Shown here piece by piece: positions 44,776 through 56,910 of a stretch of DNA of 64,000 nucleotides. A program made the translations under genes and the position numbers. The stretch's first letter is position 1. Every line of letters starts with the position of its first letter. The notes under the pieces were generated by a model. The model was given only the letters and a program-made list of their open reading frames with translations, searched no databases and had not been told where the DNA came from. Source of the DNA: Corynebacterium sp. p3-SID1056 (lineage in GTDB: Bacteria > Actinomycetota > Actinomycetes > Mycobacteriales > Mycobacteriaceae); the NCBI RefSeq assembly GCF_025152525.1, contig NZ_JALXXL010000011.1, positions 8,812-72,811 of the forward strand. Direction: 5' to 3'.

Positions 44776-46446
44776 GTGGCTGAGTTCATCTACACGATGA
44801 AAAACGTTCGCAGGGCCATTGGTGACAAGGTCATTTTGGACAACGTCACCATGGCCTTCTACCCCGGCGCCAAGATTGGTGTCGTGGGCCCCAACGGCGC
44901 GGGTAAGTCGTCGTTGCTCAAGATTATGGCCGGCATTGATCAGCCGAACAACGGTGAGGCTTTCCTCCAGCCCGGTGCTTCGGTGGGCATCCTGCTGCAG
45001 GAGCCGCCGCTGAACGAGGAAAAGACGGTGCGTGAAAACGTCGAGGAAGGCCTCGGCGACATCTTTGAAAAGAAGGCGCGCTTCGAGCAGATCGCCGAGG
45101 AGATGGCCACCAACTACTCCGACGAGCTCATGGAGGAGATGGGCAAGCTCCAGGAAGAGCTTGACGCCGCTGACGCCTGGGAGGTCGACTCCAAGATTGA
45201 GCAGGCGATGGAAGCGTTGCGCTGCCCGCCGTCGGACGCACCGGTCACGCACCTCTCCGGTGGCGAGCGTCGTCGAGTAGCGCTGGCGAAGCTGTTGCTG
45301 TCCGAGCCAGACCTACTGCTTCTCGACGAGCCGACGAACCACCTCGACGCCGAGAGCGTCCTCTGGCTGGAGAAGCACCTCCAGACCTACCCGGGTGCCG
45401 TGCTCGCGATTACGCACGACCGCTACTTCCTGGACAACGTCGCCGAGTGGATCTGCGAGGTCGACCGCGGCCAGCTCTACCCCTACGAGGGCAACTACTC
45501 CACCTACCTGGAGAAGAAGGCGGAGCGCCTCGAGGTCGCCGGCAAGAAGGATCAGAAGCTGCAGAAGCGCCTGAAGAAGGAGCTGGACTGGGTCCGCTCC
45601 TCGCCGAAGGCGCGACAGGCGAAGAACAAGGCTCGTCTCGAGCGCTACGAGGAGATGGCTGCCGAGGCGGAGAAATACAAGAAGCTGGACTTTGAAGAAA
45701 TCCAGATTCCGACCCCGCCGCGCCTGGGCAACAAGGTTGTTGAGGTGGAGCACCTGGACAAGGGCTTCGATGACCGCGTCCTGATCAAGGACCTCTCTTT
45801 CACGCTGCCGCGTAACGGCATCGTGGGCGTGATTGGCCCGAACGGCGTGGGCAAGTCGACGCTGTTCAAGACCATCGTCGGCCTGGAAGAGCCCGATGCA
45901 GGTTCTGTCGTCGTTGGTGACACCGTGAAGCTGTCCTACGTGGACCAGGGCCGCGAGAACATCGATCCGGAAAAGACCGTGTGGGAGGTCGTTTCTGACG
46001 GGCTGGACTACATCCACGTTGGCCAGAACGAGATGCCTTCGCGCGCCTACTTGTCTGCCTTCGGATTTAAGGGCGCAGACCAGCAGAAGCCGTCGAAGGT
46101 GCTGTCCGGTGGTGAGCGCAACCGCCTCAACCTGGCGCTGACGCTGAAGCAGGGCGGCAACCTGATCCTGCTCGATGAGCCGACAAACGACCTGGATGTG
46201 GAAACGCTCGGCTCGCTGGAAAACGCGCTGCAGGCGTTCCCGGGCTGCGCAGTGGTCATTTCGCACGACCGCTGGTTCCTGGACCGCACGTGTACCCACA
46301 TCCTCGCGTGGGAAGGCAACGTCGAAGAGGGCCAGTGGTACTGGTTCGAGGGCAACTTCGGCGACTACGAGAAGAACAAGGTCGAGCGCCTCGGTGAGGA
46401 GGCCGCGAAGCCCTCGCGCGTCACCCACCGCAAGCTCACTCGCTAA
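44776..46446 (+). CDS. ettA: energy-dependent translational throttle protein EttA
   Basis: 556 residues from GTG 44776 with GAGGGG upstream; the ORF's extension to 44653 is leader. Two ABC-F cassettes: Walker A GPNGAGKSSLLKIM and GPNGVGKSTLFKTI, signatures LSGGERRRVALAK and LSGGERNRLNLAL, Walker B LLLLDEPTNHLD and LILLDEPTNDLD, joined by the P-site tRNA interaction linker (YLEKKAERLEVAGKKDQKLQ). It gates the ribosome's first elongation step by energy status. ssb precedes it as in mycobacteria. Confidence 0.96.
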   Translation: MAEFIYTMKNVRRAIGDKVILDNVTMAFYPGAKIGVVGPNGAGKSSLLKIMAGIDQPNNGEAFLQPGASVGILLQEPPLNEEKTVRENVEEGLGDIFEKKARFEQIAEEMATNYSDELMEEMGKLQEELDAADAWEVDSKIEQAMEALRCPPSDAPVTHLSGGERRRVALAKLLLSEPDLLLLDEPTNHLDAESVLWLEKHLQTYPGAVLAITHDRYFLDNVAEWICEVDRGQLYPYEGNYSTYLEKKAERLEVAGKKDQKLQKRLKKELDWVRSSPKARQAKNKARLERYEEMAAEAEKYKKLDFEEIQIPTPPRLGNKVVEVEHLDKGFDDRVLIKDLSFTLPRNGIVGVIGPNGVGKSTLFKTIVGLEEPDAGSVVVGDTVKLSYVDQGRENIDPEKTVWEVVSDGLDYIHVGQNEMPSRAYLSAFGFKGADQQKPSKVLSGGERNRLNLALTLKQGGNLILLDEPTNDLDVETLGSLENALQAFPGCAVVISHDRWFLDRTCTHILAWEGNVEEGQWYWFEGNFGDYEKNKVERLGEEAAKPSRVTHRKLTR

Positions 46447-46460
46447 AGCGCCCGCTTGCC

Positions 46461-46514
46461 GACGCCCCGCTGCCGGCCCGCCACGCAGATTCGTGCCGGT
46501 CCCGTGGCGGGGCG
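46461..46514 (+). terminator. terminator of ettA
   Basis: CGCCCCGC pairs with GCGGGGCG at the base of a branched GC-rich hairpin (inner GCCGG/CCGGT), followed by TTGTTT. Confidence 0.65.
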
Positions 46515-46618
46515 TTGTTTCTGCGGTAGCATGTCGGCAGTATGGCACCCGCGAGTACCGGGTGCAGTTGCAGTATTACTGTGAACCCCTGCAGACCACT
46601 GAGCAAGGAGCGGAGACC

Positions 46619-47092
46619 ATGGCTGATACGGAAGACAATAGGACACAAGGCCAGGCGGATGGTGCCGGGCAGGCCCCGCACATCCATACCGTCCCGCTGC
46701 GGTGGGGCGACTTCGACCGGTACGGCCACGTGACTAATTCGGCGTACATCGAGATTGCGCAGGAAGCGCGCCTGGCGTTCGCGCAGAAGTTCTTCGAGGC
46801 ACAGGGGCACGAGTTCGTTGTCTTCGTTCGTCGTGTGGACGCGGATTACATCCGCCCTGTGCTGCCGAATACCACCGAACTTACGGTGGAGACCGAGGTG
46901 GTGCGCTTGGGTAACACCTCGTTTACTACCCGCCAGGAGATCAAAGACGGGCAGGGAAAGATCTGCTGCGTCGTAGAAACTGTGCAGGTGACCGTGGATA
47001 CGACGACGACTGCGCCGCGTCAGATTACGCAAAAAGAGATTGGCATCCTCACACGTGTTGCCTCCAGCATTGAGGAATCGGACGGGGAGTAG
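46619..47092 (+). CDS. acyl-CoA thioesterase, hotdog fold
   Basis: 157 residues from ATG 46619 with AAGGAG 8 nt upstream. VPLRWGDFDRYGHVTNSAYIEIAQEARLAF is the 4-hydroxybenzoyl-CoA thioesterase-type motif (D-x-D/N-xxxHVNN-like), followed by beta strands VVFVRRVDADYIRPVLPNTTELTVETEV. It hydrolyses acyl-CoA; substrate unknown. Corresponds in neighbourhood to mycobacterial Rv2475c near ettA. Confidence 0.85.
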   Translation: MADTEDNRTQGQADGAGQAPHIHTVPLRWGDFDRYGHVTNSAYIEIAQEARLAFAQKFFEAQGHEFVVFVRRVDADYIRPVLPNTTELTVETEVVRLGNTSFTTRQEIKDGQGKICCVVETVQVTVDTTTTAPRQITQKEIGILTRVASSIEESDGE

Positions 47093-47103
47093 CTGAAACA
47101 CAG

Positions 47104-47745
47104 ATGGAGTCGCTGCGAGTGACTGCGGGCGCGCCGGGCCTGACCACGCTGCTTGGGAGGGCCACCGGCTTGGACGCTGCGGCGTCCGCGCGTTTTCAGG
47201 AGCGCGGCGGGGTGGGGGATGGCGCCCCGGCCGTTGACGTGTTTGTGACTACCCCCTTTGACTGCCTCGCTGCGCGCCGCATCGAAGGTGAAGTCTCGCG
47301 GGACGGGGCAGTGGTGGCGGCCGGCGACCTGCTTTCGGCGCTCCAGGAAGGCCGCGCCGAGATCGGTGCCGCCTGCGACGCCAACTGGCCAGGTGCCTTG
47401 CCTCCGCGGGAGGGTTTTGCCACCCGCGACGAGGTCCCGGTGTCCGTCGCCCGCCAGCTTGCCGACAAAGGCCGCGAACTCGCCCGCCAGTTTTCCGGGC
47501 CAGCCGGGCCGCCGAAGTCGCTGCTGGACTCGCCCGTGCTCACCGTGGACGCGGAGTCGGAGCGCCCCGTCGAGGTGCCCATGCGCATGATCTTTACCTG
47601 TACCGCGCTCGGGCTGATTCCCGGCTTCGCCGCGCCTATCGACGTCCCGCGCCACTTGCGGATCGCTACCGCCGGGCGCTGGGTGCGCATGGACGCCCCC
47701 TTTGGCACGGTGTACCACTCCACCGGCTTGGGCTTATTTGTGTAG
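47104..47745 (+). CDS. conserved actinobacterial protein of unknown function
   Basis: 213 residues, starting MESLRVTAGAPGLTTLLGRATG. No signal peptide or membrane helix. Two recognisable halves: VDVFVTTPFDCLAARRIEGEV...VVAAGDLLSALQEGRAEIGAACDANWPGALPPREGF and ERPVEVPMRMIFTCTALGLIPGFAAP...WVRMDAPFGTVYHSTGLGLFV. I do not recognise the family. It starts 11 nt after the thioesterase and so is likely in its operon; convergent with glbO. Confidence 0.75.
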   Translation: MESLRVTAGAPGLTTLLGRATGLDAAASARFQERGGVGDGAPAVDVFVTTPFDCLAARRIEGEVSRDGAVVAAGDLLSALQEGRAEIGAACDANWPGALPPREGFATRDEVPVSVARQLADKGRELARQFSGPAGPPKSLLDSPVLTVDAESERPVEVPMRMIFTCTALGLIPGFAAPIDVPRHLRIATAGRWVRMDAPFGTVYHSTGLGLFV

Positions 47746-47752
47746 TGCGCGC

Positions 47753-48166
47753 CTAGTAGGAGCGCGGACCCTGGTTGATCATCATGTAGGCCACGCGCTG
47801 CATGTGGTTCCACAACGCGAAGCGGTACGTTTCCGGTAGCTCTTCGTCGCTGAACTGCGTGAGCGAGCGCTCCATCAGGCTGAGCCACCGATCGGCTTCC
47901 GCCTCGCCGATGGCAAAGGGGAAATGGCGACGGCGCAGCATCGGGTTGCCGCGCTCCTGCTGGTACGTGCGCGGCCCGCCCCAGTACTGGACGAGGAACC
48001 ACCGCAGCCGGTTCTGTGCCCCCTCCCAGTCGTCGTCCGGGTACATCGGTCCGAGCAGATCATCCTCTTTGACCTGGGCGTAGAAGCCTTCGACGAGGCG
48101 GTCGAAAAAGTCCTGCCCCAGGGCGTCGTAAAGCGAATGCTCCATGTCTTGCGGACTATTTGTCAT
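47753..48166 (-). CDS. glbO: truncated haemoglobin, group II
   Basis: 137 residues from ATG 48166. SLYDALGQDFFDRLVEGFYAQVKEDDLLGPMYP, then WFLVQYWGGPRTYQQERGNPMLRRRHFPFAIG with the proximal His and the tyrosine of the distal pocket, and WLSLMERSL, as in mycobacterial GlbO. It binds O2/NO and peroxide-related ligands. Its start overlaps the mscS stop by 11 nt. Confidence 0.93.
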   Translation of the reverse strand: MTNSPQDMEHSLYDALGQDFFDRLVEGFYAQVKEDDLLGPMYPDDDWEGAQNRLRWFLVQYWGGPRTYQQERGNPMLRRRHFPFAIGEAEADRWLSLMERSLTQFSDEELPETYRFALWNHMQRVAYMMINQGPRSY

Positions 48167-49184
48167 GGGAGGGGCCCCTTTCTGTGATCTTCTCGCGCGG
48201 GTCATTGCGCACCAACATCGGCTCGGAACCAGGCAGGCGAACGTCGGCCTCCTGCATAGCCTCGAGGATTTGCTCGTACATGAAGCGGCTCACGCCCCAC
48301 TGGGCACCCGGCATCGTGTCTACCGTCAAACGGTAGGTGAGGTGGTCGGTGCTGAAGTTGGACACGCCGAGCAATTCGGGTTCGCCAATGATATCGCGGC
48401 GGACGTGCTCGTCCTTGGCGGCCGCGCGGGCTGCGGTGATGATGACGTCGGCTGCCTTGGAGGGGTCGGCGAACAAGGAGACGGGCACCTCCATGCGCGC
48501 GACCGAGTAGCGGTCCGAGTTGTTGCCGACCTGCTCGATGTCGCCGTTGCGGATGTACCAGAGGGTGCCGTCGATATCGCGCAGGGTGGTAATACGCATG
48601 GTCATGTCCTCGACGGTGCCTTCGACGTCGTTGACCGCGATGACATCGCCGACGCCGTACTGGTTTTCCAGCAGGATGAACATGCCGGACAGGAAGTCCT
48701 TCACCAGCGACTGGGCACCAAAGCCAAGTGCGACGCCGACGATGCCGGCGGAAGCGACCAGCGGAGCGACGTTGATGCCCAGCTGATCCAGGATGGCCAT
48801 GACGGCCCACACCCAAATCACGATCGCGGCCAACGAGCGCCCTACGTTTGCCAGTGTCTTAAAACGCGCGACGCGGCGCAGCTCCTGGGAGCGGGCCTGC
48901 GGGGAGTCATCCTGTATCGGTGCGCGGTGGAAACGCCCGTTACTGCTTGGCTTCGCTATGGCCTTCTTTGTTGCGCGGGTGATGATCCGGTGCATCGCCC
49001 ACTGCGCGAGGCAGGCGACGACGATGATCACCAGGATCCACAATGGGCGAGTGACAAAGTTTTGCTGCGTTTCCGGGTTGTTCCACCAGGTGCTGACACC
49101 GGAGACTGCGTCGGTGACGCGCTCTGACGTGCCCTCTGGTGCGGCGGACAGGAGCTGTGTGGGTTGAATCGTTGAAAGTTGCAT
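48156..49184 (-). CDS. mscS: mechanosensitive ion channel MscS family protein
   Basis: 342 residues from ATG 49184, chosen because TACACT lies 8 nt upstream (leaderless); the ORF to 49259 is not needed. Helices FVTRPLWILVIIVVACLAQWAM and FKTLANVGRSLAAIVIWVWAVM precede the pore helix VAPLVASAGIVGVALGFGAQSLVKDFLSGMFILLE and the beta domain YGVGDVIAVNDVEGTVEDMTMRITTLRDIDGTLWYIRNG. It releases solutes on hypo-osmotic shock. Confidence 0.92.
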   Translation of the reverse strand: MQLSTIQPTQLLSAAPEGTSERVTDAVSGVSTWWNNPETQQNFVTRPLWILVIIVVACLAQWAMHRIITRATKKAIAKPSSNGRFHRAPIQDDSPQARSQELRRVARFKTLANVGRSLAAIVIWVWAVMAILDQLGINVAPLVASAGIVGVALGFGAQSLVKDFLSGMFILLENQYGVGDVIAVNDVEGTVEDMTMRITTLRDIDGTLWYIRNGDIEQVGNNSDRYSVARMEVPVSLFADPSKAADVIITAARAAAKDEHVRRDIIGEPELLGVSNFSTDHLTYRLTVDTMPGAQWGVSRFMYEQILEAMQEADVRLPGSEPMLVRNDPREKITERGPSHDK

Positions 49185-49366
49185 TAGCAGCGAGTGTAAC
49201 CAGCTTGGCTGTACGTGAGGTGTAAAAGGCGTAACTGGGGTGGACAGCTCGGTGTGCATAAAAATGCCGCGGGAACCGGACGGAATGAACCGCTTGGTCT
49301 ACACTGCTGGGAAGCTCCTTCTGTTGAGGGCGATACCCCGACTACGAAGAAACGAAAGGCAACGCG

Positions 49367-50499
49367 ATGACCTCTGGGTTTTCCACGGATTCCATCCATG
49401 CCGGCTATGAACCGGACAGTCTGTACGGCCCGATCAATACACCGATCTACGCCTCGACCACCTTCGCTCAGGACGGGCTGGCGAAGCTGCGCGGCGGCTA
49501 CGAGTACACGCGCGTGGGCAATCCCACCGTGACCGCGCTGGAGAAAACCGTGGCGGCCCTTGAAGAGGCAGATTACGGCGTGGCTTTCGCCTCGGGCATG
49601 GCCGCGATCGATTCGCTGCTGCGTATCCTGCTCAAGCCGGGGGACCACATTGTGATTGGCAACGACGCATACGGCGGAACCTACCGCTTGATCCAGCAGG
49701 TGTTTACGCTCTGGGGCGTGGAAAACACCGTCGTGGACATCACCGACACGGATGCGATTGCCGCAGCGATTCAGCCCAACACCAAGGTGGTGTGGGTAGA
49801 AACGCCGACAAACCCGCTGCTGAGCATTGCTGACATCGCCGCCATCGCAAAGGTCAAAGGCGAGGCGACCCTGGTGGTGGACAACACGTTTGCCTCCCCG
49901 TACCTGCAAAAGCCTTTCCGCCTAGGGGCAGACGTCGTTTTACACTCCACCACGAAATACATTGGTGGGCACTCCGACGTGGTCGGCGGCATTGTTTGTG
50001 GGCGAGACGCCAAGCTGGAGGAAGACCTGCGCTTCTTCTTTGGCTGGGTCGGCGCTATCCCTTCCCCGTTCGACACCTACCTCACCGGCCGTGGTCTGAA
50101 GACGCTTGCAGTGCGGATGGACCGCCACTGCGACAACGCGGAGGCGGTCGCCGAGTATCTCGAAGGCCAGGACTGCGTGGCGAAGGTCCACTACCCAGGC
50201 CTTGCATCGCACCCCAACCACGAGGTGGCCAAGGCACAGATGGCGCGCTTCGGCGGCATGGTGTCCGTCGAATTTCAGACCGAGGAACAGGCAAAGCAGT
50301 TCTGTCTGTCCACGAAACTTTTCTGTCTGGCCGAGTCGCTCGGCGGGGTGGAAAGCCTGCTCGAGCACCCGGCGACGATGACCCACTTGGCCGTCAACGG
50401 CTCCGAGCTGGAGGTACCGCGTGAGCTCGTGCGGATCTCGGTGGGAATCGAAGACGCCGACGACCTCATCGCGGACCTTGAGCAGGCGATTGCAGCGCT

Positions 50500-50503
<4 letters not shown>
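49367..50503 (+). CDS. metB: cystathionine gamma-synthase (Cys/Met PLP enzyme)
   Basis: 378 residues. YEYTRVGNPTVTALEKTVAALEEADYGVAFASGMAAIDSLL, WVETPTNPLLSIADI and VLHSTTKYIGGHSDVVGGIV (PLP Lys in STTKY) are the Cys/Met metabolism signatures; the latter positions fit MetB/MetC-like enzymes. Named metB because of overall length and the tail RELVRISVGIEDADDLIADLEQAI; a cystathionine gamma-lyase role cannot be excluded. No clear McbR palindrome upstream. Ends in a 4-bp overlap with convergent pepN. Confidence 0.88.
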
Positions 50504-52902
<2,399 letters not shown>

Positions 52903-52969
52903 GGCCCCAACATACTCGCCGCGCAGGAATGGCTAGTGTGGGGGCAACCGAACTATGAAGGAGCACGTG

Positions 52970-53590
52970 ATGACGCAACAGGTTACGTTTTGGTTTGATG
53001 TCTCTTGCCCGTTTTGCTGGCTGACTTCTCGCTGGATCAAGGAAGTCGAGCACGTTCGCGACATTGAGGTCGAGTGGGTACCCATGTCACTGAGCGTGCT
53101 CAACGACGGCCGCGATATCCCCGCGGCGTATGCCAGAATGATGGAGGCGAACTGGGGCCCAGCCCGCGTGTTCACCAAGGTCAAGCAGGAGTTCCCGGAG
53201 AAGGTCGACGCTCTGTACACCATGATGGGCACCATGATTCACGCTGAGGGGCAGGGAGGTAAGAAGGGCTTCGGTGCCTACGACGAAATTATCGGTGGCG
53301 CACTTGACGCCGTTGGGTTGCCGCCGGAGCTGGCGGATGTCGCCAACTCCGAGGCGGTGGACGAGCAGCTGCGCGCCTACCACCAGCAGGCGATGGACAA
53401 CGTCGGCGACGAGGTCGGTACACCCGTGGTCAAGCTCGGGGATACCGCGTTTTTCGGCCCCGTGATTACCCGCGTCCCCACCGGCGAGGAGGCCGGCAAG
53501 CTTTTCGACGCCTCCGTGTCCCTTGCCTCCTACCCCTACTTCTTCGAACTCAAGCGTTCCCGCACCGAGGATCCCCAGGTCCGCGGGTAG
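52970..53590 (+). CDS. DsbA-family mycothiol-dependent nitroreductase-like protein (Rv2466c type)
   Basis: 206 residues from ATG 52970, preceded by AAGGAG. VTFWFDVSCPFCWLTSRWIKEV holds a CPFC active site, and GTPVVKLGDTAFFGPVITRVPTGEEAGKLFDASVSLAS follows, the signature of the Rv2466c subgroup, which acts with mycothiol and activates nitro prodrugs in M. tuberculosis. Between pepN and rpiB exactly as in mycobacteria. The substrate in vivo is unknown. Confidence 0.88.
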   Translation: MTQQVTFWFDVSCPFCWLTSRWIKEVEHVRDIEVEWVPMSLSVLNDGRDIPAAYARMMEANWGPARVFTKVKQEFPEKVDALYTMMGTMIHAEGQGGKKGFGAYDEIIGGALDAVGLPPELADVANSEAVDEQLRAYHQQAMDNVGDEVGTPVVKLGDTAFFGPVITRVPTGEEAGKLFDASVSLASYPYFFELKRSRTEDPQVRG

Positions 53591-53600
53591 GCTTAGGCGC

Positions 53601-54074
<474 letters not shown>

Positions 54075-54092
54075 GGACAGCTCTCGTGATTG

Positions 54093-54119
54093 AGCCCGGG
54101 GCCAACCCCGGGCTTTTTG
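54093..54119 (+). terminator. rho-independent terminator of rpiB
   Basis: AGCCCGGGG-CCAA-CCCCGGGCT then TTTTT. Confidence 0.95.
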
Positions 54120-54163
54120 CGTCTGAGAGTTACGAGTGCGGTCGGAAAACTTTTTCTGCCGCC

Positions 54164-54832
54164 TCAGCGCGGCGGGGCGGGAATGCCGAGCGTGCGTGCC
54201 ATCTCCGCGAACTCCTCCTGGCGCAGGGCACCGGCACCGGCGGGGATGTTGGCCCACAGCTCAACGCCGGTGACTACGGGTAGCTCCTCGAGGTTGAGCC
54301 GCGTGGCAAGATCCGGGTCTGCGGGCAGCAACCCGCCGATGAGCCCGGCGACGCGTACGCCTCGGCGGCTTGCCTCCCGGACCGTGAGTTCGGCGGCGTT
54401 GAGGCTGCCGAGCCCCAGCGAGGTGACGACCACGAGAGGTGCGCCAAGTTCGGCGGCGATATCGGCAAGCGTGTACTCGTCGGCAAGCCGCACGAGCAGC
54501 CCACCCGCGCCCTCGACGAGGGTGACGCCATCATGACTTGTATCGAGTTCGCGGATCCACTCGCAGACGTCCTCGAGCGGCGGGACCTGCATGCCGGCGC
54601 GCCGGGCAGACAAGTTCGGCGCGAGCGGTTCAGGGAAGCGGGCGAGCTCGTGAGTGCGCACCCCGGTGAGTCTCGCGACGGTGTTTGCGTCGCCGACGCC
54701 TTCGGGCTCGCCGGTCTGTAGCGGCTTCGCCACCCGGACGCTATACCCCGCGTCCTGCCAGGCGGCGGCAAGGGCGGCCGTAGCGATGGTCTTGCCCACA
54801 TCGGTGTTCGTGCCGGTGACAACGATGATCAT
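54164..54832 (-). CDS. bioD: ATP-dependent dethiobiotin synthetase
   Basis: 222 residues. IIVVTGTNTDVGKTIATAALA is the P-loop, VAKPLQTGEPEGVGDANTVARLTG binds substrate, and LVEGAGGLLVRLADEYTLADIAAELG and VVVTSLGLGSLNAAELTV are BioD motifs. It closes the ureido ring of dethiobiotin using CO2 and ATP. Start overlaps the bioA stop by 4 nt. Confidence 0.95.
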   Translation of the reverse strand: MIIVVTGTNTDVGKTIATAALAAAWQDAGYSVRVAKPLQTGEPEGVGDANTVARLTGVRTHELARFPEPLAPNLSARRAGMQVPPLEDVCEWIRELDTSHDGVTLVEGAGGLLVRLADEYTLADIAAELGAPLVVVTSLGLGSLNAAELTVREASRRGVRVAGLIGGLLPADPDLATRLNLEELPVVTGVELWANIPAGAGALRQEEFAEMARTLGIPAPPR

Positions 54833-56118
54833 TGGTGCTGCTCCTCACTAGCCGCGTGCGCCGCGGCGACGACGGCGCGGCCAATCTGGCGGACCTGGTC
54901 TTCGGTGCAGATGAACGGGGGCATGGTGTAGATGTTGCGCCCGAACGGTCTGATCCACACGCCGTGGTCGACCGCGGCCTTTGTTGTGGCGGCCATGTCC
55001 ACGTCGAAGGCCATTTCCACCACGCCGATCGCGCCCAAGACGCGGACGTCGGCAACGCCTGGCACCTCCCGGGCCGGTGCGAGCGCCTCTTCGAGCGAGC
55101 ACTCGATGTTGCGGGTCTGCTCGCGCCAGTCGCCCTCGCGAATCATCGCGGTGGCCTCGGCGGCGACGGCGCATGCCAGGGGGTTGCCCATGAAGGTAGG
55201 CCCGTGCATGATGGCGGCCGGCTCCATCCCGGAAGCGACCTTATCGGTGGTGAGGACGGCGGCCAGTGTCATGAACCCGCCGGTGAGCGCCTTGCCCACG
55301 CACAAGATGTCGGGGACTACCCCGTTGTCCAGGGTGGTAAACAACTGCCCGGTGCGGCCGAACCCGGTGGCGATTTCGTCTGCCAACAGTAGAATCCCGT
55401 GCTTGGTGCATAGCTCGCGGACACCTTGGACCAGCTCCGCGTCGTGGAAGCGCATGCCGCCGGCACCCTGGACCACCGGTTCGATGACCACGGCGGCGAC
55501 GTCGTCGGTGATGAGCTTCTCGAATTCGGCGAGGTAGGCGGCACGCTCGGCCTCGCTCGCGCCGCGCACTGGTGGGGCAGGGGCGAAGTGTTGCTCGGCG
55601 AGCACGCCGCGCCACATGGCGTGCATGCCGCCGTCTGGGTCGCACACGCTCATCGCGGCGAAGGTGTCGCCGTGGTAGCCGGAGCGCCACGTGAGCAGCC
55701 GGTTGCGCTCCGGGTGCCCGGTGCCGCGGGCGTACTGCAGCGCCATCTTGATAGCCACCTCAACGGAGACCGAACCGGAGTCCGCGAGGAACACGCGGCT
55801 GTAGTTCGGCCCCGCTTCGCCGCTTGTCAGCTCAAGCAGGTTGCGGGTCAGCTGCGCGGCGGGTGCGTGGGTGAGTCCGCCGAACATCACATGCGACATT
55901 GCATCGATCTGTTCGTGGGCGGCGCGCACCAGCCGGGGGTGCCCATGTCCGTGGGCGGCGGCCCACCAGGACGACATGGCGTCGATAAGCAGGCGACCAT
56001 CTGCGAGCTCGAGGTGTACGCCGCTGGTGGCGACGACGGGGAGGTTGCCTAAGCCGGGGGCGGCGTAGGGGTGCCATATGTGCGCGGTGTCGATGGCCGC
56101 GAGTGTCTCGGGCGTCAT
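54829..56118 (-). CDS. bioA: adenosylmethionine-8-amino-7-oxononanoate aminotransferase
   Basis: 429 residues. AHIWHPYA at the N-terminus, DAMSSWWAAAHGHGHPRLVRAAHEQIDAMSHVMFGGLTH, LTWRSGYHGDTFAAMSVCDPDGGMH, ADEIATGFGRTGQLF and CVGKALTGGFMTLAAVLTTD (PLP Lys) define BioA, which makes 7,8-diaminopelargonate. GAAAGG precedes the ATG by 5 nt. It leads the leftward arm of a divergent biotin locus. Confidence 0.96.
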   Translation of the reverse strand: MTPETLAAIDTAHIWHPYAAPGLGNLPVVATSGVHLELADGRLLIDAMSSWWAAAHGHGHPRLVRAAHEQIDAMSHVMFGGLTHAPAAQLTRNLLELTSGEAGPNYSRVFLADSGSVSVEVAIKMALQYARGTGHPERNRLLTWRSGYHGDTFAAMSVCDPDGGMHAMWRGVLAEQHFAPAPPVRGASEAERAAYLAEFEKLITDDVAAVVIEPVVQGAGGMRFHDAELVQGVRELCTKHGILLLADEIATGFGRTGQLFTTLDNGVVPDILCVGKALTGGFMTLAAVLTTDKVASGMEPAAIMHGPTFMGNPLACAVAAEATAMIREGDWREQTRNIECSLEEALAPAREVPGVADVRVLGAIGVVEMAFDVDMAATTKAAVDHGVWIRPFGRNIYTMPPFICTEDQVRQIGRAVVAAAHAASEEQHQ

Positions 56119-56165
56119 GGGGGCCTTTCGTTGCTGTTGGTGGCGGTACTGAACTTTTGAACCTA

Positions 56166-56180
56166 TTGAACACCGTACAA
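56166..56180. promoter_or_regulatory. candidate BioQ-type operator in the bioA-bioW divergent region
   Basis: TTGAAC-ACC-GTACAA is an imperfect inverted repeat (one mismatch) that resembles the BioQ site TGAAC-N3-GTTAC described in C. glutamicum; two more GAAC half-sites (TGAAC at 56151-56155 and 56157-56161 region) precede it. It lies between the bioA leader and the bioW -10 TAGGTT and could repress both arms. Assignment is by pattern only. Confidence 0.55.
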
Positions 56181-56202
56181 CTGGCGGTGTAGGTTAAGTC
56201 AC

Positions 56203-56907
56203 ATGACCTACTTCTCAGTGCGCATGCGCGCCAACTCCCAGGGCCGACACATCTCCGGCGCTGAGCGAATCGTGGGCGCAGCACACGTCGCTGCAACGTG
56301 CGCACAGCTTGCGCAGCGCGCGCTGGACCACCCCAAGGGTGAAGCAGCGCAGACGCACCTGACCGTCGAAGCACTCGAGGAACCCGACATTGCGCACACT
56401 CATGCGCTTCGCATCGAGGTCGCCGAGTGCGCGGATCCGGACGCCGCCCGCGCCACCATTACCGCGCTGCTTGCGCCGCTGACCCCGCACGCTGAGGCAC
56501 TGATCCGCGAGACATTTGCCGCGCGCGACATGCGCGGTGCGATGCTGGTGTGCGCCGGCACCGGCGCCCGCCTGGAACCGGACCGTGAGCGCGGCGTGCG
56601 GGTCAGCCACGTTGACGCGCTCGAGTACACGCACGCCACGGCAAAGGACACCGCGCGCGAGGCGCTCGTGCTGGCCAGCAAAGTTGCCGCGCACCCGGAT
56701 GTGGTCGCCGAGCTGTGCATTTCCGACGACCCCGACTACACGACCGGGTATGTCGCCCACGATGGCACGTACACGCGCATCCCGTGCATCAAGCCGAAAG
56801 GCTCACCAGCGGGGGCGCGCGCTTTCCTCATCCGCGAGGGGGCCGACGTGGCGGCGCTGATCGATTACCTGGAGCGCCAGCCGGTGCTCATTCGGACGGG
56901 TGGGTAG
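56203..56907 (+). CDS. bioW: 6-carboxyhexanoate-CoA ligase (pimeloyl-CoA synthetase)
   Basis: 234 residues. FSVRMRANSQGRHISGAERIV and GAMLVCAGTGARLEPDRERGVRVSHVD match BioW, which joins pimelate and CoA with ATP and proofreads by hydrolysis of wrong adenylates. C. glutamicum lacks this step. TAGGTT is 7 nt before the ATG (leaderless). The next gene, bioF, starts 3 nt after its stop. bioC/bioH are not seen, so the pimelate source is unknown and may be external. Confidence 0.93.
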   Translation: MTYFSVRMRANSQGRHISGAERIVGAAHVAATCAQLAQRALDHPKGEAAQTHLTVEALEEPDIAHTHALRIEVAECADPDAARATITALLAPLTPHAEALIRETFAARDMRGAMLVCAGTGARLEPDRERGVRVSHVDALEYTHATAKDTAREALVLASKVAAHPDVVAELCISDDPDYTTGYVAHDGTYTRIPCIKPKGSPAGARAFLIREGADVAALIDYLERQPVLIRTGG

Positions 56908-56910
56908 CAC

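Noticed and set aside
45313..46548. 411-codon minus-strand ORF opposite ettA
   Set aside because: Antisense to a fully conserved ABC-F gene; no own start signal.
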